A stretch of DNA of 64,000 nt from contig NC_045150.1 of the NCBI RefSeq assembly GCF_008831285.2, forward strand, positions 10,120,001 through 10,184,000. The letters run 5' to 3'. The notes beneath the pieces are model-generated. The model made no database searches. It was not told the origin of the DNA and saw only the letters and a program-made list of their open reading frames with translations. Positions 1-10,335 of this stretch are shown here, in pieces (the stretch's first letter is position 1; the number at the start of each line of letters is the position of its first letter). A program made the translations under genes and the position numbers. Source of the stretch: Nymphaea colorata (lineage: Eukaryota; Streptophyta; Magnoliopsida; Nymphaeales; Nymphaeaceae).

Positions 1-48
1 AATTTGTCAGGGGAAGTTGCCGTTTGAGGTACGATACAGTGCTCTTTT

Positions 49-463
49 ATGGAACCACAACTCCAAACCCACCCCCTCCATCAAAAATCAAGGCCAAGCC
101 CACCTCTTACACCCTATTCAGCACCTCTATCAAGTCAAAAGCCAAGCGTATTAACTCCTCCGCCCAATGCTGGATCCAACACTACTACATCAGGCTGGTT
201 CTCTCTCTCTGTCTCTCTCCCTCCCCCTCCCCAATTCATATGACAAGAATATTTTATATATGCAGGCCATCAGAAAAGTATAGGCAGAAAACGCATGTAT
301 ATCATAACCGGCATCTCCGTCATGATGATTGTGGTTGTTATTACTTGCTTAATTTGCGGCTTTTACTGGTGGATGAGAGAATTTTGTTGCCTTTGGAGAA
401 ATACGTTGAAGCCTCGCGGATTGCAGAGGAAAAAAGAAGAAGATGACGGATCGGAACAACGAG
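49..463 (+). CDS. Possible partial gene: proline-rich linker plus transmembrane exon of a receptor-like membrane protein
   Basis: Two exon-like pieces share a reading frame. About 49-193 encodes a Pro/Ser/Thr-rich stretch. About 266-463 follows a TATATATGCAG acceptor and encodes a basic start (GRKRM), about 22 hydrophobic residues (IITGISVMMIVVVITCLICG), then WWMREFCC and a charged tail (RKKEEDDGSEQR). It ends at a good donor, GAG|GTTAGT, in phase 1. Pro-rich linker, membrane segment and basic/acidic juxtamembrane is the layout of several plant receptor-like kinase families. No kinase domain follows in the window. The first intron has no canonical GT donor in the matching phase (a GC donor at 194 would fit), so the piece may be a relic or misassembled. 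The longer open frame from 24 to 446 overlaps in another frame and lacks this logic. The 5' part lies outside the window. Confidence 0.35.
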
Positions 464-1265
464 GTTAGTAAAAAAAGGAACATTATAAATCAGAGAAAGA
501 GAGGGACAGAGATAGGTTTTGGTTTAAACACCGGTTTATCCGTTCAAGTATCTCACTACAGTGTTACGGAAAACCCATTTTGTTTTTCAGTGTTTTCTTC
601 AGGTTTTTTCACATTTTTCAGTACTAACCAATTTTTTATTTTCATGGTTTTTACATTTTGTTTTCAGTTTTTTAACTTCTTTTGAAATTTATTGAAATTT
701 ACTCGAGAAAACTAACTTTACCGTACTGTATAATACATTTACATGATCCTATAGGAAGAACGGATGTATCATTGCATGCCATATTCATAATCGTCTGTGA
801 CAAAGCTTTCAATTTTCCATCCATAGTCCAGATTTATGTCAACCAAATCACAACCAACAAGTTTTCTGGTCCGCACGTTAAAGTCGTCGTTTGCTTCCTT
901 GTTATGAAGATGACCTATCCAAGAAAAGTTGCATCATTTGTGCAGATCATACACAGACATTAAATTTTGGCAACATAAGATGTGTGCATGTGTGGGCTTC
1001 TGCCAAGCATGCCAATAGGTCCAATTTATATATAACATAAGATCGAACCACATAAAGGAAATAGGATAAGAGAAAATTTTGACATCAGATCGGATTCGAA
1101 CATAAGAAATGACATCTCTTTGGATTCAAATTCAGATTTATGTAAATATTGATCAGATTTGGATTCAAAACATCATTCTAAATAAATATTCTATACTCAA
1201 TGTCTGTAATTTGGTATGAATTCAGTTTAAAAATCAGATTTGGATTCGGCTGTTAGACCTGGATC
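464..1265. other. No recognisable gene
   Basis: AT-rich sequence downstream of the membrane-protein exon. An open frame at 682-963 has no motif I recognise on either strand. No kinase motifs (GxGxxG, HRD, DFG) were seen. Confidence 0.5.
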
Positions 1266-1385
1266 CATTTCTTTTCTTTCCAAACACACATATTAGCTCT
1301 CCTTTTTTTTTCCTCGTTATTAACTAGTCATCCAAACACTAGAAACACCTTTTCTCCATTCCATTGTTTCACTCTCGCTCTATGC

Positions 1386-1431
1386 TGACCACTCAATGCT
1401 CGAGTCTCTGACCACTCAATGCTCGAGTCTT
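1386..1431. repeat. 23-bp tandem duplication specific to A1
   Basis: The unit GACCACTCAATGCTCGAGTC plus 3 bases occurs twice in a row here. The paralogous position in A2 (about 40890-40912) has a single copy, so the duplication arose after the blocks separated. Confidence 0.8.
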
Positions 1432-3849
1432 TTCCTTTGTTTCATTGCTCACTGCCTCTCCACTCATCTTCTTCTTCTACCATCCTTGTTCACATCTCTT
1501 CCTATTGGAGTAACACCATTTGGAGGCTGTGTTCCAACCCCCCTTCAAAGGTTTATGTGTCTTCCAAAGGTACGTTTCTCCATCTCTACAACCTGCTACC
1601 CATTCTTCTCTTCCTTACAGATTCTCTGTCCGCAAACCGCTGCCACGGCCTGTTCCAGGTAAGAGCCACTGCAAGCGTATAGCTTTCCCGTCCACGTCAC
1701 AACAAGCGGAACTCGTTATGCCCTCACCCTCAAAAACCACCAACTCATCTGATATTCTTAAGTTCCTCCAAACTTCACATCAAAGGACCTTATCAGCATC
1801 GTTCTCTGGCACTACAATGGTGACATCGCCATCAGTGTTTCTACTGGGCCTTGGCACAGCAGCCGAATTTCGTGCGTGAGTGGCTAAGTCGTCACCTGTT
1901 GAGGTGATCCTACACCAACTTGGAAGTGAGGCAACCTTCGAGAAAATCATCAAATTTTCTCCTTCTTCTCTCTCACTCATTTGTGGTATTCCTCTCTGGA
2001 GCTGCAGCAGGATTGAGTGAAAAGTACACATTTTTTCATCTCATTTTCAGGTACCCACATGGCTAGCCCTCGAATTGTTTGTTGAAACGTCTGTGTATAT
2101 AGTGTGCATTTACTTGAACGATTTCTTGTTGGGTCTTGACTCTATGCGCTGTTGATTGAAAACGGATAATGAAGGTGACCTCATGAAGCACTTAGCTTAG
2201 AAATTGATGGAAACCAATGGCACATGAGCTATTCCTAATATACATTGGGCTGTACATGCCTGTATAGTATATAATGGATCAGATTTAGTACGTAATTTCA
2301 TAACTGAATTTGAATCAGAAACAGATAGTTGACCAAAGTTTGATTAAAACTCTAAATCAATCACATAGAAATATTCTTTTGCTACTTAAGCTAAATTCAG
2401 ATGACCATGGCAATCACATAGAAATATTCTCTTGCTACATAGAAAACCAAAATCGAGTTCACTGGCAAATTCCGTTAGTTCAAACTCAACCAGACGTACT
2501 TGGGAACATGGTACATCAGAATGTAATGTAAACCTCCAAAAATATACCAGGTAGCCCACAAAATACACTTTATTTTTTAGTCTCCCAAACAGCGACTCTC
2601 TTTCTTTTTTTTTTTACTGATAGGAAAGATGCAAGGAGGCCGGTTGTCTTCTTGCTTGTTTTGATGCTTCTTTTGCGTGTTGTGGCATTCACCTCTAGGT
2701 GATACAGCTTTGGCTGTTGGGTGAGCCACGTGAACGCTCTCCTCTAACACAAGACTTCATTGGCTCCTGACTGAACTCTTTGAGCTTTTCATTTCTATAT
2801 GTCCCTAGGACCAGCTGCAACTAAAAAAGAAGATGAACTTAGCTATGTTCTGCGGCTTGTATATTAAAAATTTTGTAGTTTAGTAGGCCATTTTTTTTCC
2901 TCGGAAAAGTTTAATGTTTGTATTCTATCTTCAAAATTCACATAATATTGAAGAATAATATTCAAGTTTCATCTCACTATCACAGAAGTTTTTGTGATTT
3001 GAGATTCTTTTTACTGGAATGTACACATTCTGTTGAATTGTTGCCACAGAAAATCTCACTATGATAGTGTTATATGATAACCATGATGTACAAATAATGG
3101 TGGGTCTTGTGATGATAGTGTTCTAGTTATCAAACAATGGACATAACAGACTATATATGATGCAAACACTGAACAAAACATATAGAATGCACAAAACACA
3201 AATCTAACATCAGCATAATAGATAGAACGAACAAGACAAACAGGAAGGAAAATAGACACTGGACAGAATGAACATGGTGTTCTGTTCTTAAAACCATCAA
3301 ACAATAAACAAAGAATTCCGATGACTGGATGGACAGGGCAGAGATGTGGTAGACAAGACGTCTTGTCTGTTCTATCTAGAGGAACACTTTCCGAACAACC
3401 TCTTGGCTTCCTCGGTGACCTCAAAATACACCAGAACGTATCACTAGCTTTGCTTCAAACTTGGTGACCGCTGTTTAGGACGAATGGGTCCGCGTTTCTG
3501 GACCTATTTTTGTCTTATGAAAAGAGAAAGGTACTCTATTGTAGAAGTAATTCTTTTGTGCCATTTCATAATTAATTTAAGACAGTATAAAATCCAATCA
3601 CTTTTCTTTTTCATCTCCCTTTTTCCATTTTTTCACATTTTATTTCTCCTTTCTTGAATTTCTTCATCATTTCTTCAAGGGTTCTACCATTCACCGGCAC
3701 CTTGAGATGTAGGTCCAATTTCCAACCAACTGTAACACTCAGATATTGGAGGGAGGGCAAATGCCAAGGCCTGTTGATCATGGTGTTCTCTTGCTGTGAT
3801 GCCCATTGTGCTGCCTTGCCACAACACATCCAAACATAATATACCAGCA

Positions 3850-4884
3850 GATGCCAAGTAAAGAGAAAGAAAAAGAAAGAAGAGACACCTACAACATTAA
3901 GAAGATTAACAAGAGTCCAAAAGCCAAATTCCAAGTATGTTGATGAAGATTATGCAATCCTATTGAAGATCGAGCTAGCAACTTCCAAAGAAACAAAATA
4001 TGTTGACAAATGGCAAGCCGCAAAGAAAGACAAGATGAAGGTATTGATGTAAAACAAGACCTAGAAGCTTGTACTAAAGCTGCAAGAGTGAAACCCATTG
4101 CCTCCAAGTAGGTTCGCAAAATAAAAAGAAAGGCAAATGACTCAATTGATAGATACATGGTTCGTCTGATCATGAAAGGATTTTCATATCAGTATGGTAT
4201 TGACTTTTAAAAGACTTTCAGTCCTGTTGCTAAGATCACATATGTACATGTGTTGATAGTTATCATTGCAACCAAATCCTGGAAGCTAAGGCGAATGGTT
4301 CTGAAGAATGCCCTTTTGCATGAAGAGTTTGACTATGAAATCTATATGGAATAGCTTGAAAGATTTAGATCTATAAATAAGTCAAACTATGTCTGCACAT
4401 TGAGGGGGGCAAGCATCTATAGCATGGTATGGAAGCATAACTGAATTTTTAGTGTTTAAGGGATTCCAAGTCGCTTTAGCATATTTCAGTCTCTTCATCA
4501 AGACAAGAGGTACAGAGATTAATATTATGTTAATTTATGTTGATGATTTAATTATTAATGAAGGCAATGAGGAAGATAATCTTATTCGTGAACATCTCAC
4601 AATGAGATTTGAAATGAAAGAGCTGGGGGAATGTTAAGACATTTCCTTGGATGAAAATTTGATTACATATCTAAAGGACTATTTTTAAATCAAAATGAAA
4701 TATGTTGATGACTTACTTTGTAAGTATGATATGCTTGATTGCAAACATATCTCAAAACCAATTGAGATAAGTACTATGTCAGAATTGATGAAGGCAAGCA
4801 AGAAGACGTCACTATGTGCCAGCAATTGGTTGGAAACTTGATATACATAACATTGTCAAGACCAAACATTGCATATGTAGTTAG
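3850..4884 (+). mobile_element. Ty1/copia retrotransposon fragment (reverse transcriptase), degenerate
   Basis: Broken reading frames keep copia landmarks in the right order. RRLTR-KPNSKYV comes near the linker before the reverse transcriptase (3895-3950). KTFSPVAK follows at about 4215-4240. The catalytic YVDD box lies within LIYVDDLIIN at about 4530-4560, and MRFEMKELGEC follows. Many stops and frameshifts interrupt it. The 3' part (RNase H, LTR) is absent because the block is cut at 4884. The same element lies at equivalent positions in A2 and A3, so it inserted before the block was duplicated. Confidence 0.85.
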
Positions 4885-4979
4885 TTGTTAAAGGGTATTC
4901 CCCTTTCCTGAAAATACAGCTTAGTTTCCTTTTTTTCAAATTAGTCATTACCATCCTTTAAAATCAAAGGCTTATATAC

Positions 4980-5128
<149 letters not shown>

Positions 5129-5486
5129 GGAAATTGGTACACCCCAAACCATTACGTCATGGATAAAAATAAAACCGTTCAATTCGTTAAACAAAACAAA
5201 AACATCATAACATGTTAATAAAAACTAATTTGATAAGAAACATGGTTTGGTTTAAGTTGTTTTTAAGGAAGATAGAGATTTCTCCATCATCAGAATTTTG
5301 ATGTAAAATAAACTGTTCAATATATGAGCTGTCCATCTAAATTTTAGAAAATGATTCACTCATTATATGTTTGATATCAGCTTATTCTTAAGATCACAAA
5401 TGTAAAGTTAGATAGCAAAAAATACACTATAATCATTGCTCTTAATAGCCGTGTGATTTTGCCCCTGACCTAATGTCTTGAGACCT

Positions 5487-5488
<2 letters not shown>

Positions 5489-5521
<33 letters not shown>

Positions 5522-5546
5522 AGAGAGAGAGAGAGAGAGAGAGAGT
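5489..5546. repeat. (TA)n(GA)n microsatellite inside an inverted-repeat element
   Basis: TA repeats followed by GA repeats, flanked by CCCCTGACCTAATG to the left and CCATTAGGTCAGGG to the right. The paralogous tract at 29356-29567 is several times longer. Confidence 0.9.
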
Positions 5547-6387
5547 TGAGTAATTGGCAGATCACAGACCATTAGGTCAGGGATTAAAACCAGACTCCTT
5601 AAGTTCTTATGAAAAAAATTTTTAAACAAAAATATAAATGTACAAATATTTTTACAAAAATATTTTGATATAAAACATGTTTCATTTAAGTTTCTTTTAT
5701 GAAAAATGCAGACTTTTCTGCAAATAAAATGTTAATGCTATAAGTGCCATTGATTTTTGCATATTATAAAAACACTATTAAACTCCAACATATGATCAAC
5801 TTAATGTAGGTTTTTCATCGACCCATTCGGATTATGGAATCTTCATATATGGAACCCATCAAGCTGTAGCAAAATCAAGCGATTTGTGATGTGTAATTGT
5901 CAGTGTGAGATTGCTAGCTTAGGTCGAGAAGATGGAAACTGGTGTCAAACTCATAACCTAAAAGATGCAAATGGTAATTGGAAAAAAATGCCATATAGGT
6001 TATTCGGATCCACCCTCATGAGATATCCTAAAAAATAATCGCCCAAATCTGGCCCGCTTGTTGATCTAGTTTGTCCGATTGAAGTACTCAGGTTCTTTAG
6101 ATAGATCCAATGAATATGAAATTAATTCATAAACGATGCCCTCGCATTTTGCCGGATCATGTTCAGGTAATACGATTTTGATCCACTGTCAGAAATACTT
6201 TAAATCTGTTGTTAGAAAAACCAAATTTAAAGATCATATGCTTCTAACTATTGATTGGCTTCATAGCTTCTAAGTAAAAGGCATTCATTATAGCCAATTC
6301 TTAATTAATTGAAGTAATGTTTCTGAAAGTTTCTCTCGCATTTTATTTATTAATTCCTTAAGTGACAGAGAAAGATTCATGCATGAT

Positions 6388-6500
6388 CTCAAGGAGTGAG
6401 GCTGTGGCATGCTTACTTGTCCTGCTGGGGATGGCTCACCTCCTTAACAATGTCAAACTTCCAGTTAAGGAGTAAGGCTGGGGCATGCTTACTGGTACAC
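6388..6500 (+). repeat. Local duplication in the B1 promoter region
   Basis: AAGGAGT(G)AGGCTG(T/G)GGCATGCTTACT occurs at about 6390 and again at about 6474. The second copy replaces a segment rich in CCC/GGG that B3 (about 30430-30475) and B2 still keep. Confidence 0.7.
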
Positions 6501-6555
6501 TTGACTTCATCCACCAAGTTAGTGTGCAAAGTAGTTTGTGGTTTAACTCTACGTC

Positions 6556-6563
6556 TATATAAG
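6556..6563 (+). promoter_or_regulatory. TATA box of block B1 gene
   Basis: TATATAAG lies 98 nt before the ATG at 6661. The same box with the same 98-nt spacing is at 30534-30541 in B3, and the sequence between box and ATG is conserved. That supports a real core promoter in the ancestral gene. Confidence 0.6.
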
Positions 6564-6660
6564 TGTGCACATACAACCGCTGTGATTGCACAGGCAGCAG
6601 CTAGCAAGAAGGATTTTATGTAAACATTCGAACAAGGGTCCTAAATTCTTCACCGCAACC

Positions 6661-9063
6661 ATGCATAATGGGATCGATGGGCAGAAGGTGAAGTTAACAG
6701 GTACCATAATCTGTCCGCTGGTTCTGTTTCATATCTGTATCTCCAATTGCTATTATCACAGGTTGTTATCTTCATCAACTTTCCCATCCTGATTTCTTTC
6801 TTGTTCTCCTCCTCCTTCTTCTTGTTCTTCAAGGTTTTTTACCAGTGATAGGTTCAACTACTTCTTTGGTTGGACTTGTTTTGCAGTCACTGCTCGCTTT
6901 AATAAAGACCACAATATCTGCAGGAAAGATCCTATGCTAATGATGCCCTTCGCTGCACCTACAAACCTGTAGGTAAGAGACCCAAACTGTTATTCGGATC
7001 ACAAGAACAAATATGCATTGTGTTGCTTCCTTCAAAATGCAAATTTTCTTCAACGAAAATCATAAGAGTGTACGGATATTTCGATTCAGAGAGAGAGAGA
7101 GAGAGAGTTGTTTCCATGAAAATGTCAAATTTCTTAAATGAAAATCATAAGAGGAAGAGGGGAAGACAAGAACAGGTCAAATTAGCCTCTACAATGGCAC
7201 CCTTAATTCCACATCACCACTCTTCAATACCATCCGGACAATATTCTTCAAGATGACGTGGTCAATACATGAAACCCAGCCTAACCTGTTGTGCTACCCA
7301 TCATTCAGAGAGAGAGAGAGAGGGAGAGAGAGACCTTTTTACTTATATTTAGTAATATTTCTGCATGCTACAGTCAGCTTTTGTTACCAAATTCCCAAAC
7401 GCACCCAATCTGAGCAAGAACAGCTATAGTACTTGTAGGTAGATCTTCAATAGCACACTAGCCAGGAAAGTAGAAAGGCCCTAGAGAAATGCACCTAAGT
7501 CTGGACAGCTCATGCTACCACTCGTTAGGCCGTAGTTAGGTTGGGGACCGGTATACTGCTGTTCTGAACAGCTCATGCTACCACTCGTTTTACGGCGTAG
7601 TTAATAGGTTGACCTGGCAGCCAAAAGAACAAGTTTATCGCTATTCAGTTATCGCATATATGTGGAGTTTGATAACTGTTGGATATGCGTAAGCAGAATG
7701 GTCCTAACTGTTTTGAGCTTGTGGATTCATACGTTAACAATAGAACCATTATAGAGCCATTGGATGACATTATCCTTGTCACAGGGGTTCGAGAAATCAA
7801 GGTTTCAGTCCGCCATAGGTGGCAAATGAAGCGGCTATTCGCTGAATTTCCTCCTGTAACGTAAGCATCATTGGTCTGAATTGTTCCACCGCTCCCTTCC
7901 CGCTTCAGTATTTCATCTTGCAAATTGTTATTTTTGCTTTTCCTGCATCATGCAGGTGCTCGCATGGCAATGATGAATGAGAACTTCCACTGGTTTACAT
8001 AGACGAGAGGTTTCAATTAATAAAGTATCTATGAGCATATTACATCCACTATAAATCTACTGCGAATATAATTAGCTGAAATATCGATATATATAGATTT
8101 CTGAACATATCAAGGCAGGGTCTTGGTGTGAAGAACGAAATCAGGAAGATAATTGCTAGTACAGCTGGTTATATGCACAGGTCTTTACACATTTGCATTG
8201 TTCCGTTAGTTCGCTTTCTAAAGCAAAAGGAAATTAATACAACACATGCACTCCTATGCACAATGGGAAATAAGTGATGAAAGTTAATGCAAAAAATTAA
8301 AAACGTGTGCAGCTGTTTTTATGAAGAAGGTCAAGGGTTCAGGTCCTTCACCTTGCGATGATGACATGGTGCCCCTTCACCATGCCTATTTTAATTTTCA
8401 GTTTTCTGTTTTTAATGCATATGTCAATTATAACCATAGTGGAATCACCAAGAGTCATGTCAATTATGGATATAGTGGAATCACCCAGAGTCATGTCATT
8501 TATTTTTCAGTTTTTTTTGTGATGTATATATATACGCCCCTTTGTGTCAGCTAAAAGTGTGTGAGAAAGGCTTTCAAGTGTGCTCAAAGAGTCCTATTGT
8601 GGTGTGTTTAATCTTTTCTGCCTTGTGCCGTGCCTTGTGAGCACTTGTAGAAACAAGTGCTGGATTAGTGTATGTGTTGTTCTTGTGTTGTATGTTGTGT
8701 AATTCATGGGAACACAAGAAGAGGACGTGCAGGCAGGTCACTCCTGTAGCAAACAATTTGACTACCTACAAGATTTTGATCTGCTTATTTCTCACATGTT
8801 TCCCAGCAATTATTGACTTGAAATAGGACTCAGTTATTGCTCTCTCTAACAGAGACCGAACAAGGAGAACTGCAGGTACAATTACGATAGAAATGAAATA
8901 CGATGGACCTAAAGTATGCAAAACTTCATTTCTTTTTTTCCTTAACAGCATTTCTGCTCCCAAAAGTGTTCAAATGTCATATTACCCGTGGCAGGAAAGT
9001 GGTCGACAACCAACTCCTCCTCCACCCTCACCTCCACCTCCACCTCCTGCCAAAGTTGCAGAT
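6661..9063 (+). pseudogene. B-family gene copy B1 (unrecognised multi-exon gene), broken
   Basis: I do not recognise the family. Exons inferred by comparison with the other copies: 6661-6700 (ATG, ends ACAG|GTACCA), 6887-6972, about 7697-7860 (ends AC|GTAAGC), 7956-8024, 8115-8180, 8853-8913 and 8995 onward. Visible protein traits: a short start MHNGIDGQKVK, a middle region with GVREIKVSV and LFAEFPPV, then ELPLV-IDERFQLIK, a TITIEMKYDGPK exon, and a proline-rich last exon. Defects: a 16-nt deletion in exon 2 shifts the frame, TGA at 7978-7980 replaces the Arg codon of B3, and the large exon seen at 37065 in B4 is deleted (junction 8204-8215). The last exon fuses into block A3 at about 9061. 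Not functional as it stands, although the promoter is kept. Confidence 0.6.
7504..7600 (+). repeat. 63-bp-spaced direct duplication in B1 intron
   Basis: ACAGCTCATGCTACCACTCG occurs at about 7506 and again at about 7569, with related flanks (GGCCGTAG and GGCGTAG). B3 has one copy of the segment at about 31847. Confidence 0.7.
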
Positions 9064-9183
9064 GAAAAAAGAAAACCAAAATTGAGTTCCATGGCAAATT
9101 CCGTTAGTTCAAACTCAACCAGACGGACTTGGGAACATGGTAGATCAGAATGTAGTGTAAACCTCCCAAAATATACCGGGTAG
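8893..9183 (+). other. Chimeric open frame across the B1/A3 junction
   Basis: A 96-codon frame includes part of the penultimate B1 exon and its intron, the proline-rich last exon (PPPPSPPPPPP), and 40 codons that belong to block A3. The A3 part has the same sequence in A2 (about 41875) and A4 (about 34664), where no proline-rich exon precedes it. The frame is an accidental fusion made by the rearrangement. No evidence of expression can be read from the sequence. Confidence 0.6.
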
Positions 9184-9257
9184 CCCCAAAAATACACTTT
9201 ATTTTTTAGTCTCCCAAACCGTGACACTCTTTCTTCTTTTTTTTCCTGAAAGGAAAA

Positions 9258-9350
9258 ATGCAAGGATTATTAGGTATAGGGGCACAGAGGCCGGTTCTCT
9301 TCTTGCTTGTTTTGGTGCTTCTTTTTGCATGTTGTGGCTTCCATCTCTAG
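9258..9350 (+). CDS. 30-codon hydrophobic leader-like frame in A3
   Basis: ATG, a short start (MQGLLGIGAQRP), then a run of hydrophobic residues (VLFLLVLVLLFACCGFHL), as in a signal peptide. The stop codon TAG abuts a donor-like GTGATA, so this could be a leader exon whose end has mutated, or a tiny peptide. The same frame is intact in A4 (34812-34904), shifted by a one-base loss in A2 (near 42066) and internally deleted in A1 (near 2626). I know of no family match. Conservation may only reflect recent duplication. Confidence 0.25.
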   Translation: MQGLLGIGAQRPVLFLLVLVLLFACCGFHL

Positions 9351-9542
9351 GTGATACAGCTTTGGCTGTTGGGTGAGGCACGTGAATGCCCTCCTCTAAT
9401 ACAAGACGTCAATGGCTCCTGACTGAACTCTTTGAGCTTTTCATTTCTATATGTCCCTAGGATCAGGTTCAACTAAAAAAGAAGATTGTGTTTGAGCTTT
9501 CTACTTTCTTTCTCTCACTGTGAGTCTGTTGGATTTGATAAT

Positions 9543-9716
9543 ATGAATATGACCTCCATACACGGATGGCAGATTGTGTGTGACAGGCCAGTTAAGAGAA
9601 GGTGTGCTGCACCAAAGAAGGGAGCTGAGTTTAAGATGGTCTTTGGTTCAAAGGTGAACATTGTGTGGCGTTCCTGGTCATCTCCCATCTTCCTGCTCTT
9701 AGAAGCAGCAGTCTAA
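9543..9716 (+). CDS. 57-codon conserved frame in A3, unknown
   Basis: The frame starts MNMTSIHGWQIVCDRPVK and ends IFLLLEAAV. The A4 paralogue (35139-35312) has exactly the same length with no indels, but about a quarter of the residues differ, many through nonsynonymous changes. The A2 copy (about 42385-42556) is broken by single-base losses, and A1 lacks the segment. It lies about 190 bp after the leader-like frame and could be a later exon of the same old gene. No domain is recognised. Lack of indels is weak support for coding; the substitution pattern argues against constraint. Confidence 0.25.
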   Translation: MNMTSIHGWQIVCDRPVKRRCAAPKKGAEFKMVFGSKVNIVWRSWSSPIFLLLEAAV

Positions 9717-10335
9717 ACAGAAGCCAAGTTCGGACGGTGGAAAATAAAGAAAAATATCTTTTCTTTGTTTAGACATGCATTGTCGTGAGAGGTTTGATCT
9801 TATCTGTCTCAACAAGCTATGTTCTGCTGCTTGTATATTAAAAATTTTGTAGTTTAGTAGGGCATTTTTTTTCCTTGGAAAAGTTTAACCTTTGTATTGT
9901 GTCTTCAAAATTCACATAATAGTGAAGATTAATATTCAAGTTTCATAGCACTGTAACAGATGTTTTTGTGATTTGAGATTTTTTTTACTGGAATGTATGC
10001 ATTCAGTTGCATTGTAGCCTCAGAAAATCTCACTATGATAGTGTTATATGATAACTATGATGTACAAATAATGGTGGGTCTTGTGATGATAGTGTTCTAG
10101 TTATCAAACAACGGACATAACAGACTATATATGATGCAAACACAGAACAAAACATATAGAATGCACAAAACACAAATCGAACAACAGCATAATAGATAGG
10201 ATGGACAAGACAAACAGGAAGGAAAATAAACACTGGACAGGGTGAACATGGTGTTCTGTTCCAAAAAACATCAAGCAATAAACGAAGAATACCGATGACA
10301 GGATGGACAGGACAGAGATGTGGTAGACAAGACGT

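Larger units (their letters stand above)
1266..4884 (+). repeat. Duplicated block A, copy A1
   Basis: Matches 40785-44215 (A2) over almost its whole length in the same orientation, and parts of 9061-11100 (A3) and 34445-35735 (A4). It starts at the TTTCCAAACACACATATTAG motif and carries a polypyrimidine-rich segment, a remnant of a small leader frame near 2626 (internal deletion), an AT-rich spacer and a copia fragment. It ends abruptly at 4884 inside the copia sequence, where the upstream region of block B1 begins. Frames in its first 800 bp differ between copies through indels, so I call none of them coding. Confidence 0.85.

Noticed and set aside
24-446. 140-codon open frame at the left edge
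   Set aside because: It overlaps the transmembrane exon in another frame. Its translation after the intron-like CT-rich part has no domain, and the alternative frame gives a proper membrane segment ending at a splice donor.
682-963. Kinase domain continuation of the left-edge membrane exon
   Set aside because: No glycine loop, catalytic or activation-loop motifs in any frame.
3059-3424. 121-codon minus-strand frame in A1, with relatives at 10033-10341
   Set aside because: Lengths and ends differ between copies through indels. It is Cys/Phe-rich low-information sequence and no start or splice context is conserved.
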